A stretch of DNA of 64,000 nucleotides from Winogradskyella eckloniae (GCF_013249045.1 NZ_JABRWP010000003.1:62001-126000), one strand, 5' to 3'. Positions 8,760 through 19,173 are shown, numbered from the stretch's first letter. Program-made: numbers and translations. Notes: generated by a model not told the origin, from the sequence alone.

Positions 8760-9621
8760 AATAGTATGAATTGTCTACCATAGACTATCTATAGGAAATA
8801 AGAAATGAATGCTTTCGATCTTCTAAATACAATACGATGTGTATTTAATTTCTAGAGGTAAAACTTAGGACCCAAATAGAGCCTAATCTTTTCCTATATA
8901 ATTTGATGTTGTACTATTCGTTTTAATATGATGTGATTGTTAGATTATATTTTTGGTCTTCGAAAATGATACGTTTCAATTTGAAATATATGAACTGCCA
9001 TAATATGGCATGCCTAGTTTAAACATACATTTATACAGTCTAAAGTTTGAAGACTTTAGCGTGATTGGTAATACACTTTAATGACGAGGTTTGTTTATAA
9101 ACACATGGTTAAGTTTATTTGGCAATAAGACCAAAATCTTATGAAAACCTTGGGTGAATTTCAATTAAGAAGGTAAGAACTAGTGCTGTGAGCTGTTTTT
9201 ATTTACTGTTATGTTATCTAACAAAATTCTAATATGTCTTATTCAGGATGTTACTATAAGCCCTGATTTATGGACTGTTTGTGTGGCTTTGCGTTTAAGC
9301 TCTATATAAAAATCACATAGCTTATGATGTGATACCTCTTGATTAACAATGTTTTTGAAGTCTACAGTAAAAACAAGGCTGTTATTGCTGGATTGATTAC
9401 CTTAAATTAGGTTATTGTGATATTCGAGCGGCCTTTATTATCAATAATTTTACGGTATACAAGTTTTGATATTTTAAAAAAGGTATATGATTACCAGGTC
9501 ATACGTAGATTCTTTATTTTACGATGACTTAAGTCGAAAAACTAAATTAGGCATAGGCAATAATTTGAAAAGTAAGTTTTAATGCTTTTTACCAAAAACA
9601 GTATCTATTAATAGATAAAAG
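8760..9621. other. Gene-free stretch between the two surface-protein genes
   Basis: About 860 bp with no convincing ORF on either strand, no tRNA and no obvious repeat. Stops are frequent in all frames and start codons lead nowhere. A small inverted repeat (CATAATATGGCATG) sits near 9000. It could be a decayed gene or a long 3' region; I cannot tell which. Confidence 0.5.
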
Positions 9622-9662
9622 AAAAGTCAAGATGAATTTTAAATCCATCTTGACTTTTGTTG
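9622..9662 (-). terminator. Strong terminator of the repeat-protein gene
   Basis: 13-bp perfect stem AAAAGTCAAGATG / CATCTTGACTTTT (9622-9634 and 9646-9658) with an 11-nt loop. Read on the minus strand it ends in a T-rich run (TTTTCTTTT). It begins 25 bp downstream of the stop codon at 9683. Confidence 0.85.
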
Positions 9663-9682
9663 TAAATATTTTTTAAGGTGAA

Positions 9683-12600
9683 TTAATTCACTGTTGCAGT
9701 AATATTAGATTCATTATACGACCAATTATCAGTACCAATGTTTCTTGCCCAAAGTGCAATGGTATAGTTTCCATCACATGTGCTCGCGGTACCACTAGTA
9801 CCTCCATAGCCTAGAGAATCATCATTTCTGACTTCTGAAAAAGTGCCACCAGATAAGTTTACGTTAGAACAACCTCCAGTACCTGTTAAGCGGACTTCAA
9901 AGTTTAATGTATCGGTAGTGCTAGAACCAGTTAATTTTACAATAGTTGACCAATTTACCAAAATAACGTCTCCGTTTACTACGTTTATTGATGGTGAATT
10001 ACCCGTTATTCTTCGCCAATCATCAGAACTATTATAGTTAGCAGATGTACCTCTGGCGAATGTAGCACTTCGTGTGGAACGCGTGGATAAAACACCTTCG
10101 CTGTCTGCATAGACGATTCGGTTACCTGAGCCAGTCAATTCACGTACTCTTGCATTACCGTTAACATCTAATGATTGTGTAGGTGCAGTTGTTCCTATGC
10201 CTAAACCTGTCGTGGTTAACCTCATACCTGTACTTGTTGTTATGGCTGTTCCGGCTGTTACGTTTTCTGCTATTTCAAATGACATGGCTGCATTTATGTT
10301 GCTATCAACATTAACACTTATTCGCGCAGCATTTCCATCCACATCTGGAATTCTTGAAGTGTTGTTGAATGTGATATTTGCGTTTCCTCCACTATCATTT
10401 GCTGTAAGTGCGACTGAGCCTGTATTTCTTCCCGTTTCAATTCTATTTGTTGCAATTTGGGCATGTGTATTTGTACTTCTTCCAACCTGAACAGTGCCAT
10501 TAACATTTAACCTTTCTTCGGGATCGGTCATGCCAATTCCAACTCTGTTCGTGTCTGCATCTATGGTAAATGTAGATCCATCAACTTGAAATGCATCATT
10601 AGCACTACCACTAAAATCAATAGTATTGGTGTTTAAATTCACTATACGGTTCCCTGTAATTGTGCCGTTAGTGCTGTAAATATTGTCATCATTACCACCA
10701 CCAGCAGCAACAATCTGAGCGGCAGTTCTACGACGAATATTACCACTAGAATCTCGAGTTAAAATATAATCACTGTCATCTCCATTATTTACGGTTCTAA
10801 TTCTAGCTGTACCATTAACATCTAACTTAGCTGTTGGATTTGAAGTACCGATACCAACTTCATTTTCGTTCCCTTCAATAACCAGTGTGCTGGCGTCAAA
10901 ATTGACGTCGAAGTTATTTTGAATGATATTGCGATTTCCAGTAATTGTACCACTTGTAGAATAAAAGTTATCATCGCTTCCACCACCAGCAGTAACAATC
11001 TGAGCTGCAGTTCTACGACGAATGTTACCACTAGAGTCTCTAGTTAATATATAGTCACTGTCATCTCCAATATTGACGGTTCTAATTCTAGCTGTACCAT
11101 TAACATCTAACTTAGCATCAGGGTTACTTAAACCTATGCCTACATTACCACCGTCTTCAATAAAGAGGTCATCTGTATTGTTAGTTCCAAGTCTTATTTG
11201 TCCGGTGCCACGGTTACGTAAATACATAATACCATTGCCTTCATTATCAATAATAAAATTACCATCTTCACCGTTATTTCTAATAATTTCGGCATCGTTG
11301 GCGGTGTCAGAATCCGTGTAGAATTGAATTCTTGAGTTTCTGTTACCAGTACCCATTTCGTTAAGTCTAAAATCTCCATCGCGAGAAACATTAGTTCCTA
11401 ATCTACTGTTACCATTAACATGCAGTCTTTCTTCAGGAAGCGTAGTGCCTATACCAACATTACCGTTATTGCTTATTCTTACTCTTTCATTATTATTAGA
11501 GTAGATGGCTAACATACCATCACCTTGTTGTTGTAGCCCAGTATCATTGTCTCCAATAGCTAAATCAATATTAGGGTTTGAAATGCCAATACCAACATTG
11601 TCAGTACTACCATCTATAACAAAGGTGTCATCATCAAAATTAACATCGAAGTTGTTTTGTATAATGGATCTGTTACCAGTAATAGTACCACTTGTAGAGT
11701 AAATGTTATCATCGCTTCCGCCACCAGCAGCAACAATTTCGGCTGCAGTACGTCTACGGATGTTACCACTAGAATCTCGCGTTAAAATATTATCTGTAGC
11801 AGCACCATTATTCACTGTTCTAATTCTAGCTGTACCATTAACATCAAGTTTTGCTGTAGGGCTGTTGGTACCGATACCAACTTCATTTTCGTCCCCTTCA
11901 ATAACCAGTGTGCTGGCGTCAAAATTGACGTCGAAGTTGTTTTGAGTAATATATCTATTTGCAGTAATGGTGCCGTTAGTACTGTAAATATTATCATCAT
12001 TACCACCACCAGCAGCAACAATCTGAGCTGCAGTTCTACGACGAATGTTACCACTAGAATCTCTAGTTAAAATATAGTCACTGTCATCTCCAATATTGAC
12101 GGTTCTAATTCTAGCTGTGCCCCCAATATCTAATTTAGCAGTAGGGGCAGTTATACCTAACCCCACATTACCACCATCTTCAATAATGAGGTCATCTGTG
12201 TTGTTAGTACCAAGCCTTATTTGTCCGGTGCCACGGTTACGTAAATACATAATACCATTCCCTTCATTATCAATAATAAAATTACCATCTTCACCGTTAT
12301 TTCTAATAATTTCGGCATCGTTGGCGGTGTCAGAATCCGTGTAGAATTGAATCCTTGAGTTTCTGTTACCAGTACCCATTTCGTTCAGTCTAAAATCTCC
12401 ATCGCGAGAAACATTAGTTCCTAATCTACTGTTACCATTAACATGCAGTCTTTCTTCAGGAAGCGTAGTGCCTATACCAACATTACCGTTATTGCTTATT
12501 CTTACTCTTTCATTATTATTAGAGTAGATGGCTAACATACCATCACCTTGTTGTTGTAGCCCAGTATCATTGTCTCCAATAGCTAAATCAATATTAGGGT

Positions 12601-14467
12601 TTGAAATGCCAATACCAACATTGTCAGTACTACCATCAATAACAAAGGTGTCATCATCAAAATTAACATCGAAGTTGTTTTGTATAATGGATCTGTTACC
12701 AGTAATAGTACCACTTGTAGAGTAAATGTTATCATCGCTTCCGCCACCAGCAGCAACAATTTCGGCTGCAGTACGTCTACGGATGTTACCACTAGAATCT
12801 CGCGTTAAAATATTATCTGTAGCAGCACCATTATTCACTGTTCTAATTCTAGCTGTACCATTAACATCAAGTTTTGCTGTAGGGCTGTTGGTACCGATAC
12901 CAACTTCATTTTCGTTCCCTTCAATAACCAGTGTGTTGGCATCAAAATTAAGATCAAAGTTGTTTTGAGTAATATATCTATTTGCAGTAATGATGCCGTT
13001 AGTACTGTAAATATTATCATCATTACCACCACCACCAGCAGCAACAATCTGAGCTGCAGTTCTACGACGAATGTTACCACTAGAATCTCTAGTTAAAATA
13101 TAGTCACTGTCATCTCCAATATTAACGGTTCTAATTCTAGCTGTACCATTAACATCTAACTTAGCATCTGGGTTACTTAAGCCTATACCTACATTACCAC
13201 CGTCTTCAATAAAGAGGTCATCTGTATTGTTAGTTCCAAGTCTTATTTGTCCGGTGCCACGGTTACGTAAATACATAATACCATTGCCTTCATTATCAAT
13301 AATAAAATTACCATCTTCGCCGTTATTTCTAATAATTTCGGCATCATTGGCGGTGTCAGAATCCGTGTAGAATTGAATCCTTGAGTTTCTGTTACCAGTA
13401 CCCATTTCGTTAAGTCTAAAATCTCCATCGCGAGAAACATTAGTTCCTAATCTACTGTTACCATTGACATGTAGTCTTTCTTCAGGAAGCGTAGTGCCTA
13501 TACCAACATTACCGTTATTGCTTATTCTTACTCTTTCATTATTATTAGAGTAGATGGCTAACATACCATCACCTTGTTGTTGTAGCCCAGTATCATTGTC
13601 TCCAATAGCTAAATCAATATTAGGGTTTGAAATGCCAATACCAACATTGTCAGTACTACCATCAATAACAAAGGTGTCATCATCAAAATTAACATCGAAG
13701 TTGTTTTGTATAATAGATCTGTTACCAGTAATAGTACCACTTGTAGAGTAAATGTTATCATCGCTTCCGCCACCAGCAGCAACAATTTCGGCCGCAGTAC
13801 GTCTACGGATATTACCACTAGAATCTCGCGTTAAAATATTATCTGTAGCAGCACCATTATTCACTGTTCTAATTCTAGCTGTACCATTAACATCAAGTTT
13901 TGCTGTAGGATTATTAACACCAATACCTACTTCATTAGCACTACCATCTATTACTAAGGTGTTAGCATCTATGTTTAAATCAAAATTACCAGTAGTTAAT
14001 GTTCTATTGGCATCTAAGGTTAAGTTATTGTGTGCAATATTCGTATCTGAGCCTGACACAATATCACTTAGAGGTACAGTTGCTGTATTGCCATTTTCTA
14101 ATGTTATACTAAGGTTAGCTCCAATAACGCTAAAGTTTGTTATAGATTGATTATCTAAATTAGAGCCTGCAGCCAATCTTACCCATTGACTATTGTCCCA
14201 ATAATAATAACCAGGTTGAATATCATTTATGAGTTGTGTGTTATAAACTAATAGACTTTCAATATTTCCATCTGTAATTGTGGTTGTATCATTTGTACTA
14301 GTTAGGGCAACACGTGGAATTAGTATCCCTTGAGTGTTAGACTCAATGTCCAATATAGAGGATGGATTAGGTGTTGTAGTGCCAATACCGACTTGTGCAT
14401 TTGAGTAGGTGCAAAAGCCTAAGAATAGCATGACAATTTTTAAACTTGATGGTAGTTGCGTTTTCAT
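9683..14467 (-). CDS. Giant secreted repeat protein (fibre/adhesin-like, VGIGTTxP repeats)
   Basis: 1594 residues. A Sec signal peptide is followed directly by QVGIGTTTPNPSSILDIES, the opening typical of flavobacterial fibre-like surface proteins with recurring (V/L)GIGxxxPxxxLDVNG units. Three large units of about 341 residues are almost identical; homologous points lie at 13554, 12528 and 11505, giving spacings of 1026 and 1023 bp. Each large unit contains a smaller repeat (LDVNGTARIRTVN...ILTRDSSGNIRRRTAA) and a GTNVSRDGDFRLNEMGTGN block. The C-terminal 130 residues are non-repetitive, with two Cys (GGCSNVN, ASTCDGN), and look like a beta-sandwich head. There is no recognisable T9SS sorting domain, so the export route after Sec is unclear. 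Start is ATG at 14465-14467, supported by the signal peptide. A strong terminator follows. Confidence 0.85.
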   Translation of the reverse strand: MKTQLPSSLKIVMLFLGFCTYSNAQVGIGTTTPNPSSILDIESNTQGILIPRVALTSTNDTTTITDGNIESLLVYNTQLINDIQPGYYYWDNSQWVRLAAGSNLDNQSITNFSVIGANLSITLENGNTATVPLSDIVSGSDTNIAHNNLTLDANRTLTTGNFDLNIDANTLVIDGSANEVGIGVNNPTAKLDVNGTARIRTVNNGAATDNILTRDSSGNIRRRTAAEIVAAGGGSDDNIYSTSGTITGNRSIIQNNFDVNFDDDTFVIDGSTDNVGIGISNPNIDLAIGDNDTGLQQQGDGMLAIYSNNNERVRISNNGNVGIGTTLPEERLHVNGNSRLGTNVSRDGDFRLNEMGTGNRNSRIQFYTDSDTANDAEIIRNNGEDGNFIIDNEGNGIMYLRNRGTGQIRLGTNNTDDLFIEDGGNVGIGLSNPDAKLDVNGTARIRTVNIGDDSDYILTRDSSGNIRRRTAAQIVAAGGGGNDDNIYSTNGIITANRYITQNNFDLNFDANTLVIEGNENEVGIGTNSPTAKLDVNGTARIRTVNNGAATDNILTRDSSGNIRRRTAAEIVAAGGGSDDNIYSTSGTITGNRSIIQNNFDVNFDDDTFVIDGSTDNVGIGISNPNIDLAIGDNDTGLQQQGDGMLAIYSNNNERVRISNNGNVGIGTTLPEERLHVNGNSRLGTNVSRDGDFRLNEMGTGNRNSRIQFYTDSDTANDAEIIRNNGEDGNFIIDNEGNGIMYLRNRGTGQIRLGTNNTDDLIIEDGGNVGLGITAPTAKLDIGGTARIRTVNIGDDSDYILTRDSSGNIRRRTAAQIVAAGGGNDDNIYSTNGTITANRYITQNNFDVNFDASTLVIEGDENEVGIGTNSPTAKLDVNGTARIRTVNNGAATDNILTRDSSGNIRRRTAAEIVAAGGGSDDNIYSTSGTITGNRSIIQNNFDVNFDDDTFVIDGSTDNVGIGISNPNIDLAIGDNDTGLQQQGDGMLAIYSNNNERVRISNNGNVGIGTTLPEERLHVNGNSRLGTNVSRDGDFRLNEMGTGNRNSRIQFYTDSDTANDAEIIRNNGEDGNFIIDNEGNGIMYLRNRGTGQIRLGTNNTDDLFIEDGGNVGIGLSNPDAKLDVNGTARIRTVNIGDDSDYILTRDSSGNIRRRTAAQIVTAGGGSDDNFYSTSGTITGNRNIIQNNFDVNFDASTLVIEGNENEVGIGTSNPTAKLDVNGTARIRTVNNGDDSDYILTRDSSGNIRRRTAAQIVAAGGGNDDNIYSTNGTITGNRIVNLNTNTIDFSGSANDAFQVDGSTFTIDADTNRVGIGMTDPEERLNVNGTVQVGRSTNTHAQIATNRIETGRNTGSVALTANDSGGNANITFNNTSRIPDVDGNAARISVNVDSNINAAMSFEIAENVTAGTAITTSTGMRLTTTGLGIGTTAPTQSLDVNGNARVRELTGSGNRIVYADSEGVLSTRSTRSATFARGTSANYNSSDDWRRITGNSPSINVVNGDVILVNWSTIVKLTGSSTTDTLNFEVRLTGTGGCSNVNLSGGTFSEVRNDDSLGYGGTSGTASTCDGNYTIALWARNIGTDNWSYNESNITATVN
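10650..13930. repeat. Tandem 1023/1026-bp coding repeats
   Basis: Three head-to-tail copies of a block of about 1.02 kb inside the giant protein gene. Copies differ by scattered single bases (for example ATTCTTGAG near 11330 and ATCCTTGAG near 12350) and by one codon in the GGG(G) stretch, which explains the 1026 versus 1023 spacing. Boundaries are approximate because the unit itself contains shorter repeats. Confidence 0.85.
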
Positions 14468-14504
14468 TTTGTAAATATTTATTCGGTAAAGAAATAAATA
14501 AATC

Positions 14505-14540
14505 CGATAAAATGCAAGTTTTATCGATAAAATGTAAAAT
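14505..14540. promoter_or_regulatory. Tandem 16-bp motif, 20-bp period, upstream of the repeat-protein gene
   Basis: CGATAAAATGCAAGTT (14505) and CGATAAAATGTAAAAT (14525), exactly 20 bp apart, about 40-75 bp upstream of the start at 14467. They match the pair at 6734/6754. The motif runs the same way on the plus strand in both places although the two surface genes point in opposite directions. It might instead serve the plus-strand transporter gene at 14766. Confidence 0.45.
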
Positions 14541-14765
14541 TATTGTAATTATTTTTTTGAGATTTTCGCTCCTTCGCATCATAAGTAGGGTGGTGTGATG
14601 TATTGGTACTTGAGTTTAAAATATTGGTGTTAAGGGTTTTATATGGTGTTTTTGTTTTGTAGGATGAGCTTTTTGTATTCTTCAATTAATTTTATGTATA
14701 TCTCAGCGAATTATTCATTCTAAAAATTTATATTGAATCATTTAATTTAAATACAATTGCTTTAA

Positions 14766-16208
14766 ATGAGCTTGTCAAAAAAAAACATTGGATTAGTCTT
14801 AGGTCCTATTGCATTCATAATTATTAAGTGCTTTTTTAGTCCTGATGGATTAGATCCTACAGCGAATGCTGTATTGGCATCGACACTTTGGATTGCAATT
14901 TGGTGGATTACAGAAGCGATACCGATACCAGCAACTGCATTATTACCAATAGTGCTATTTCCGTTGTCGGGAGGATTGTCTTTGAGTTCCACAACGGCGT
15001 CGTACGGTCATAAATATATTTTTCTGTTTGTAGGCGGTTTTATATTGGCCATAGCCATAGAAAAATGGAATTTGCATAAACGTATTGCGCTTAATATTAT
15101 AAAAGTTGTCGGAACAAATATTAGTAGAATTATTTTAGGTTTTATGGTGGCAACCGCTTTGCTATCTATGTGGATTTCTAATACGGCTACAGCAGTGATG
15201 ATTTTACCGGTTGGAATAGCTATTGTGCTTCAACTTAAAGATAATCCAGCAACTGCACACAATGAAAATTTAATTTTTGGAAAGGCTTTAATGCTGGCCA
15301 TTGCATATAGCGCTTCCATTGGAGGCATGGCTACATTAATTGGTACACCGCCTAATTTAGTGTTGGCAGGTGTTGTAGAAAGCACTTATAATATTGAATT
15401 GACATTTTCACAATGGTTTGCTTTTGGATTTCCTATTAGTGTAATCTTATTAATGATTTGTTGGTTTTATTTAACTCGAATTGCTTTTAAGTTTAAGCAA
15501 AAGTCATTTCCAGGTGGAAAAGAAGAAATTAATAAACAATTGGCTGCATTAGGAAAAGTATCTTATGAAGAAAAGTTGGTGCTATTTATATTCTCAATCA
15601 CAGCGATAGCATGGATTGGTAGATCCTTTTTCTTGGTAAATTGGTTGCCAGCTATTGATGATACCATTATCGGTATGATCGCTTCAATAGTTTTATTCTT
15701 AGTGCCAAACAAACAAAAAAAATCAGCATTGATTACATGGGAAGATGCTGTGAAATTACCTTGGGGCATTCTTCTTCTATTTGGTGGTGGAATGGCGCTG
15801 GCAAGTGGCTTTGAGACTTCTGGTTTAGCGGCATGGATAGGAAATCAATTAACGACTTTAATTGGTGTGTCTGTTTTTGTTCTATTAATAGTTTTGATTT
15901 CTGCTGTTAATTTTCTAACTGAAATTACATCTAATATGGCAACAACTGCCATGTTATTACCTGTATTGGTATCTTTAGCTGTTGTACTTGATATTCATCC
16001 ATATATATTATTAGTGAGTGCAACCGTAGCGGCATCTTGTGCCTTTATGCTGCCCGTTGCAACACCACCAAATGCGGTAGTATTTGGGTCTGGCTATTTA
16101 AACATAAATGATATGGTTAAAAAAGGTATCTGGATGAATTTAATTTCAATTGTAATTCTTACCCTATTTGTATATTTCATTCTTCCATTAATCTGGAATT
16201 TAAATTAA
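14766..16208 (+). CDS. SLC13/DASS family sodium-coupled anion symporter
   Basis: 480 residues, very hydrophobic, with about 11-12 membrane segments. Both halves carry the signature loops of the divalent anion:Na+ symporter family: MWISNTATAVMILPVG and GMATLIGTPPNLVLAG in the first half, and TEITSNMATTAMLLPVL with ATPPNAVVFGSG in the second. SNT motifs in this family bind Na+ and the substrate carboxylate. Likely substrates are C4-dicarboxylates, but sulfate or other anions cannot be excluded from sequence alone. It acts in the inner membrane. ATG at 14766 gives a family-typical N-terminus. It appears monocistronic; the next gene starts 71 bp later. Confidence 0.88.
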   Translation: MSLSKKNIGLVLGPIAFIIIKCFFSPDGLDPTANAVLASTLWIAIWWITEAIPIPATALLPIVLFPLSGGLSLSSTTASYGHKYIFLFVGGFILAIAIEKWNLHKRIALNIIKVVGTNISRIILGFMVATALLSMWISNTATAVMILPVGIAIVLQLKDNPATAHNENLIFGKALMLAIAYSASIGGMATLIGTPPNLVLAGVVESTYNIELTFSQWFAFGFPISVILLMICWFYLTRIAFKFKQKSFPGGKEEINKQLAALGKVSYEEKLVLFIFSITAIAWIGRSFFLVNWLPAIDDTIIGMIASIVLFLVPNKQKKSALITWEDAVKLPWGILLLFGGGMALASGFETSGLAAWIGNQLTTLIGVSVFVLLIVLISAVNFLTEITSNMATTAMLLPVLVSLAVVLDIHPYILLVSATVAASCAFMLPVATPPNAVVFGSGYLNINDMVKKGIWMNLISIVILTLFVYFILPLIWNLN

Positions 16209-16279
16209 ACGAAAGGTCATAATTGATGTTTTTGAATCAATCAATTTCTTTTCATCCTCTGCTTTATTAGTTTTGTGCT

Positions 16280-16738
16280 ATGAATGATAATTTAATAAAC
16301 GAATTTTTTGGTATCGGAATTCAGAATGGAAAAACACCTGAGAATTTAGGTGTCTTGTGGCGATCCGCGCAAAATCTAGGTGCTAGTTTTATCTTTACTA
16401 TAGGGAATCGCTATGCAAAACAAGCTTGTGATACACATAATGCTGTGAAATCTATGCCTTATTTTCATTACGATACCTTTAAGGATTTCTATAATAATAT
16501 TCCAAAAGGCGCTAGACTTGTTGGTGTAGAATTGACCGAAGACGCAGTTCCGTTAGAAACGTTTCATCATCCAAGACGTTGCGTTTATTTATTAGGTGCA
16601 GAAGATCATGGGTTGTCTAAGGAAGCGATAGAAAAAAGTCATTTTTTAATAAAATTTCAATCGCAATTAAGCCTTAATGTTTCGGTTGCAGGTAGCATTG
16701 TTATGTACGATAGAGGCATAGCGAAACCACGTGTTTAG
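16280..16738 (+). CDS. TrmH/SpoU-family RNA 2'-O-methyltransferase
   Basis: 152 residues, the length of single-domain TrmL/TrmH-type SPOUT enzymes. The knotted C-terminal SAM site is visible as YLLGAEDHGLS and LSLNVSVAGSIVMYDR, and the N-terminal motif contains NLGVLWRSAQNLGA with the conserved Asn and Arg. These enzymes methylate ribose 2'-OH in tRNA or rRNA using S-adenosylmethionine. The exact target nucleotide cannot be read from sequence. It converges on rho and shares a bidirectional terminator with it. Confidence 0.88.
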   Translation: MNDNLINEFFGIGIQNGKTPENLGVLWRSAQNLGASFIFTIGNRYAKQACDTHNAVKSMPYFHYDTFKDFYNNIPKGARLVGVELTEDAVPLETFHHPRRCVYLLGAEDHGLSKEAIEKSHFLIKFQSQLSLNVSVAGSIVMYDRGIAKPRV

Positions 16739-16747
16739 ATGGCATAA

Positions 16748-16777
16748 AAAAACCTTGAACGTTAATTCAAGGTTTTA
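16748..16777. terminator. Bidirectional terminator between the methyltransferase and rho
   Basis: Stem AAAACCTTGAA / TTCAAGGTTTT with a 6-nt loop, flanked by A- and T-runs, in the gap between two convergent genes. Confidence 0.85.
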
Positions 16778-16798
16778 AAATTTATATAATATGAATTT

Positions 16799-18490
16799 TT
16801 ATCCGTTCATTGAGATTAAAAATTCTTCATTATTTCTAGTTTGTTTAAAGCGATCGTTAATAAATTCCATAGCTTCAACCGGATTCATGTCAGCTAAATA
16901 CTTACGCATTACCCACATTCTTTGAATGGTGTTTTCATCTAAAAGAATATCATCACGTCTTGTACTAGAAGACGTTAAATCAATAGCTGGGAAGATTCTA
17001 CGGTTAGAAATCTTACGATCTAACTGAAGTTCCATATTACCAGTTCCTTTAAATTCTTCAAAAATCACCTCGTCCATTTTAGAACCAGTTTCTGTCAATG
17101 CCGTAGCAATAATCGTTAATGAACCTCCATTTTCAATATTTCGGGCTGCACCAAAGAAACGTTTTGGTTTGTGTAACGCATTGGCATCTACACCACCAGA
17201 AAGTATTTTACCAGACGCAGGTTGTACGGTATTATATGCTCTAGCTAAACGTGTAATAGAATCTAATAAAATAACCACATCATGGCCACATTCTACCAAT
17301 CGTTTTGCTTTTTCTAAAACAATATTTGCAATTCTCACATGTTCATGCGCTTCTTTATCAAACGTAGATGCAATAACTTCACCTCGAACATTTCTTTGCA
17401 TATCTGTTACTTCTTCAGGTCGTTCATCAATCAATAATATCATTTGATACACTTCAGGATGATTAGCTGCAATGGCGTTTGCAACATCTTTCAGTAACAT
17501 GGTTTTACCTGTTTTAGGTTGTGATACAATCATACCACGTTGTCCTTTACCAATAGGTGCAAACAAATCCATTATTCGTGTAGAAATTGTAGCTTGCTTT
17601 TCGGCTAAGTTAAATTTCTCTTGAGGAAATAAAGGTGTTAAATGCTCAAAAGCCACTCTATCTCTTACCACATTGGGATTTTGTCCATTAATTTTACTTA
17701 CTTTAATTAATGGGAAATATTTTTCACCTTCCTTAGGTGGTCTTACATGGCCAAGAACAGTATCTCCTGTTTTTAAACCAAATAAGCGTATTTGCGATTG
17801 CGAAACATAAATGTCATCTGGCGATGATAAATAGTTATAATCAGAAGACCTTAAAAACCCATAACCATCTTGCATAATGTCTAAGACACCTTCACTTTCA
17901 ATGATGGCGTCGAATTCAAAATCTGGTTCGCGGTAACGATTTCTGCTATCCTTATTACCGTTATTCTTTTGGTTATTGTTGTTTCTATTATTGTTTTTAG
18001 AAGAGTTCTGCCTTTTGTCGTTGTTTTGATTGGCGTTAGAACGTCTTTTATCGTTAGGTTTGTTGTCTTGGTTTTTGTGCTGCGAATTATCTTTATTCGC
18101 TTTCTCATTCTGGGAAGACTTATTGTCTTTACTAGCAGTTTCACTAGATTTATCCGTATTCGATTTTGTGTTTCTAGGTGTTTGCACTCTAGGTTTAGGA
18201 TCCTCTTTTTTGTCTTTATCAGTAAACTCTATGGTTTTTTGATCTTTGTCTTCTTGAGGTTTTTTTGGAACTCTTGCACGTTTTTGAGGTGCTTTTGCTT
18301 TTGCTGGTTCTGGCTTCGCTTCTGCATCTACAGTTGCTTTTACTGCGCCAGGATTGGCTGCTTGGTAATCTAAAATTTGATACACCAAGTCTAATTTTTT
18401 TTGTGTACGGTATTTAGGTACGTTTAGTTGTTTCGCTATTTCCTGTAATTCAGGTAGTTTTTTAGCTTTTAACTGAGAAATTTCAAACAT
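16799..18490 (-). CDS. rho: Transcription termination factor Rho with a long disordered insert
   Basis: 563 residues. Residues 1-45 form the Rho N-terminal helical domain ([15 protein letters not shown]). Residues about 50-190 are a very polar Lys/Asn/Asp/Arg-rich insert, absent from E. coli Rho (419 residues) but common in Bacteroidetes. The RNA-binding cold-shock-like domain follows ([15 protein letters not shown]), then the RecA-like ATPase with Walker A (SQPKTGKT) and Walker B ([16 protein letters not shown]). Rho is a hexameric RNA translocase that ends transcription of untranslated RNA. The insert probably affects RNA affinity or phase behaviour; that is inference. Monocistronic. Confidence 0.96.
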   Translation of the reverse strand: MFEISQLKAKKLPELQEIAKQLNVPKYRTQKKLDLVYQILDYQAANPGAVKATVDAEAKPEPAKAKAPQKRARVPKKPQEDKDQKTIEFTDKDKKEDPKPRVQTPRNTKSNTDKSSETASKDNKSSQNEKANKDNSQHKNQDNKPNDKRRSNANQNNDKRQNSSKNNNRNNNNQKNNGNKDSRNRYREPDFEFDAIIESEGVLDIMQDGYGFLRSSDYNYLSSPDDIYVSQSQIRLFGLKTGDTVLGHVRPPKEGEKYFPLIKVSKINGQNPNVVRDRVAFEHLTPLFPQEKFNLAEKQATISTRIMDLFAPIGKGQRGMIVSQPKTGKTMLLKDVANAIAANHPEVYQMILLIDERPEEVTDMQRNVRGEVIASTFDKEAHEHVRIANIVLEKAKRLVECGHDVVILLDSITRLARAYNTVQPASGKILSGGVDANALHKPKRFFGAARNIENGGSLTIIATALTETGSKMDEVIFEEFKGTGNMELQLDRKISNRRIFPAIDLTSSSTRRDDILLDENTIQRMWVMRKYLADMNPVEAMEFINDRFKQTRNNEEFLISMNG

Positions 18491-18703
18491 TCGTATGTTG
18501 TATAAGGTAATTAATTTGATATTATTAATTCAATATTTTCTAAATGAAATAAAAAGAAAAAAAGTGAGATTAATTTGGAAGATTACAAAGATGTAACTCA
18601 GTAGGTTACTTCTTTCTACTGCAATAATACAATTTTATTTTAAAACATTTTCTATCTTTTTAAAAAATAAACTACTAATTTTGCATTGCTTTTTTAGTAA
18701 TTT

Positions 18704-19114
18704 ATGATTCAACGCATTCAAACCTTATATTTAGTTTTAGCCGCAGGTATTTCTGCAGGCTTAATATTTGTGTTTCATTTGTGGTTAAATAATGAAGGTG
18801 TTAAAGTTTTTGCTCTAGATAACTATACGTATTTAGGCTTGTTTTTAGCCTCTGCATTGTTGGCAGTGATATCAATATTTAGTTTTAAAAACAGGAAGTT
18901 TCAATTTGTTTTGGGACGACTCAATATAATATTAAACTTTATTTTACTAGGAATCTTTGTATATCAATCGCAAAATTTATCTGGAGAAACTAACGTTTCT
19001 GAGAAAGGTATTGGGATTATTCTTCCTATTTTTTCTATTGTGTGTTTAGTCTTGGCTAACAAGGCTATTAAAAAGGATGAAGATCTCGTAAAATCTGTAG
19101 ATCGATTACGATAG
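18704..19114 (+). CDS. DUF4293 family four-helix membrane protein
   Basis: 136 residues with four predicted membrane segments. It starts MIQRIQTLYLVLAAGI, the signature N-terminus of DUF4293 proteins, which are conserved in Bacteroidetes beside rho or truA. Function unknown. The C-terminus is charged and probably cytoplasmic. It diverges from rho and ends at a strong terminator. Confidence 0.8.
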   Translation: MIQRIQTLYLVLAAGISAGLIFVFHLWLNNEGVKVFALDNYTYLGLFLASALLAVISIFSFKNRKFQFVLGRLNIILNFILLGIFVYQSQNLSGETNVSEKGIGIILPIFSIVCLVLANKAIKKDEDLVKSVDRLR

Positions 19115-19141
19115 ACCTAAAATCTTAGTAGTATTAGTGTG

Positions 19142-19173
19142 AAAAACCCAGTCGCTGCCGACTGGGTTTTTTT
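19142..19173. terminator. Bidirectional terminator, GC-rich stem
   Basis: Stem ACCCAGTCG / CGACTGGGT with the loop CTGC, flanked by five A on one side and a T-run on the other. It lies between the convergent DUF4293 gene and the phosphoesterase gene. Confidence 0.9.

Noticed and set aside
10822-14150. Many 60-130-codon ORFs on both strands inside the giant repeat protein gene
   Set aside because: They recur with the same 1023/1026-bp spacing as the repeat and have low-complexity composition; they are other-frame shadows of the coding repeats.
14367-14582. 71-codon minus-strand ORF over the start of the giant repeat protein
   Set aside because: It overlaps the signal-peptide region in another frame and shows no protein-like pattern.
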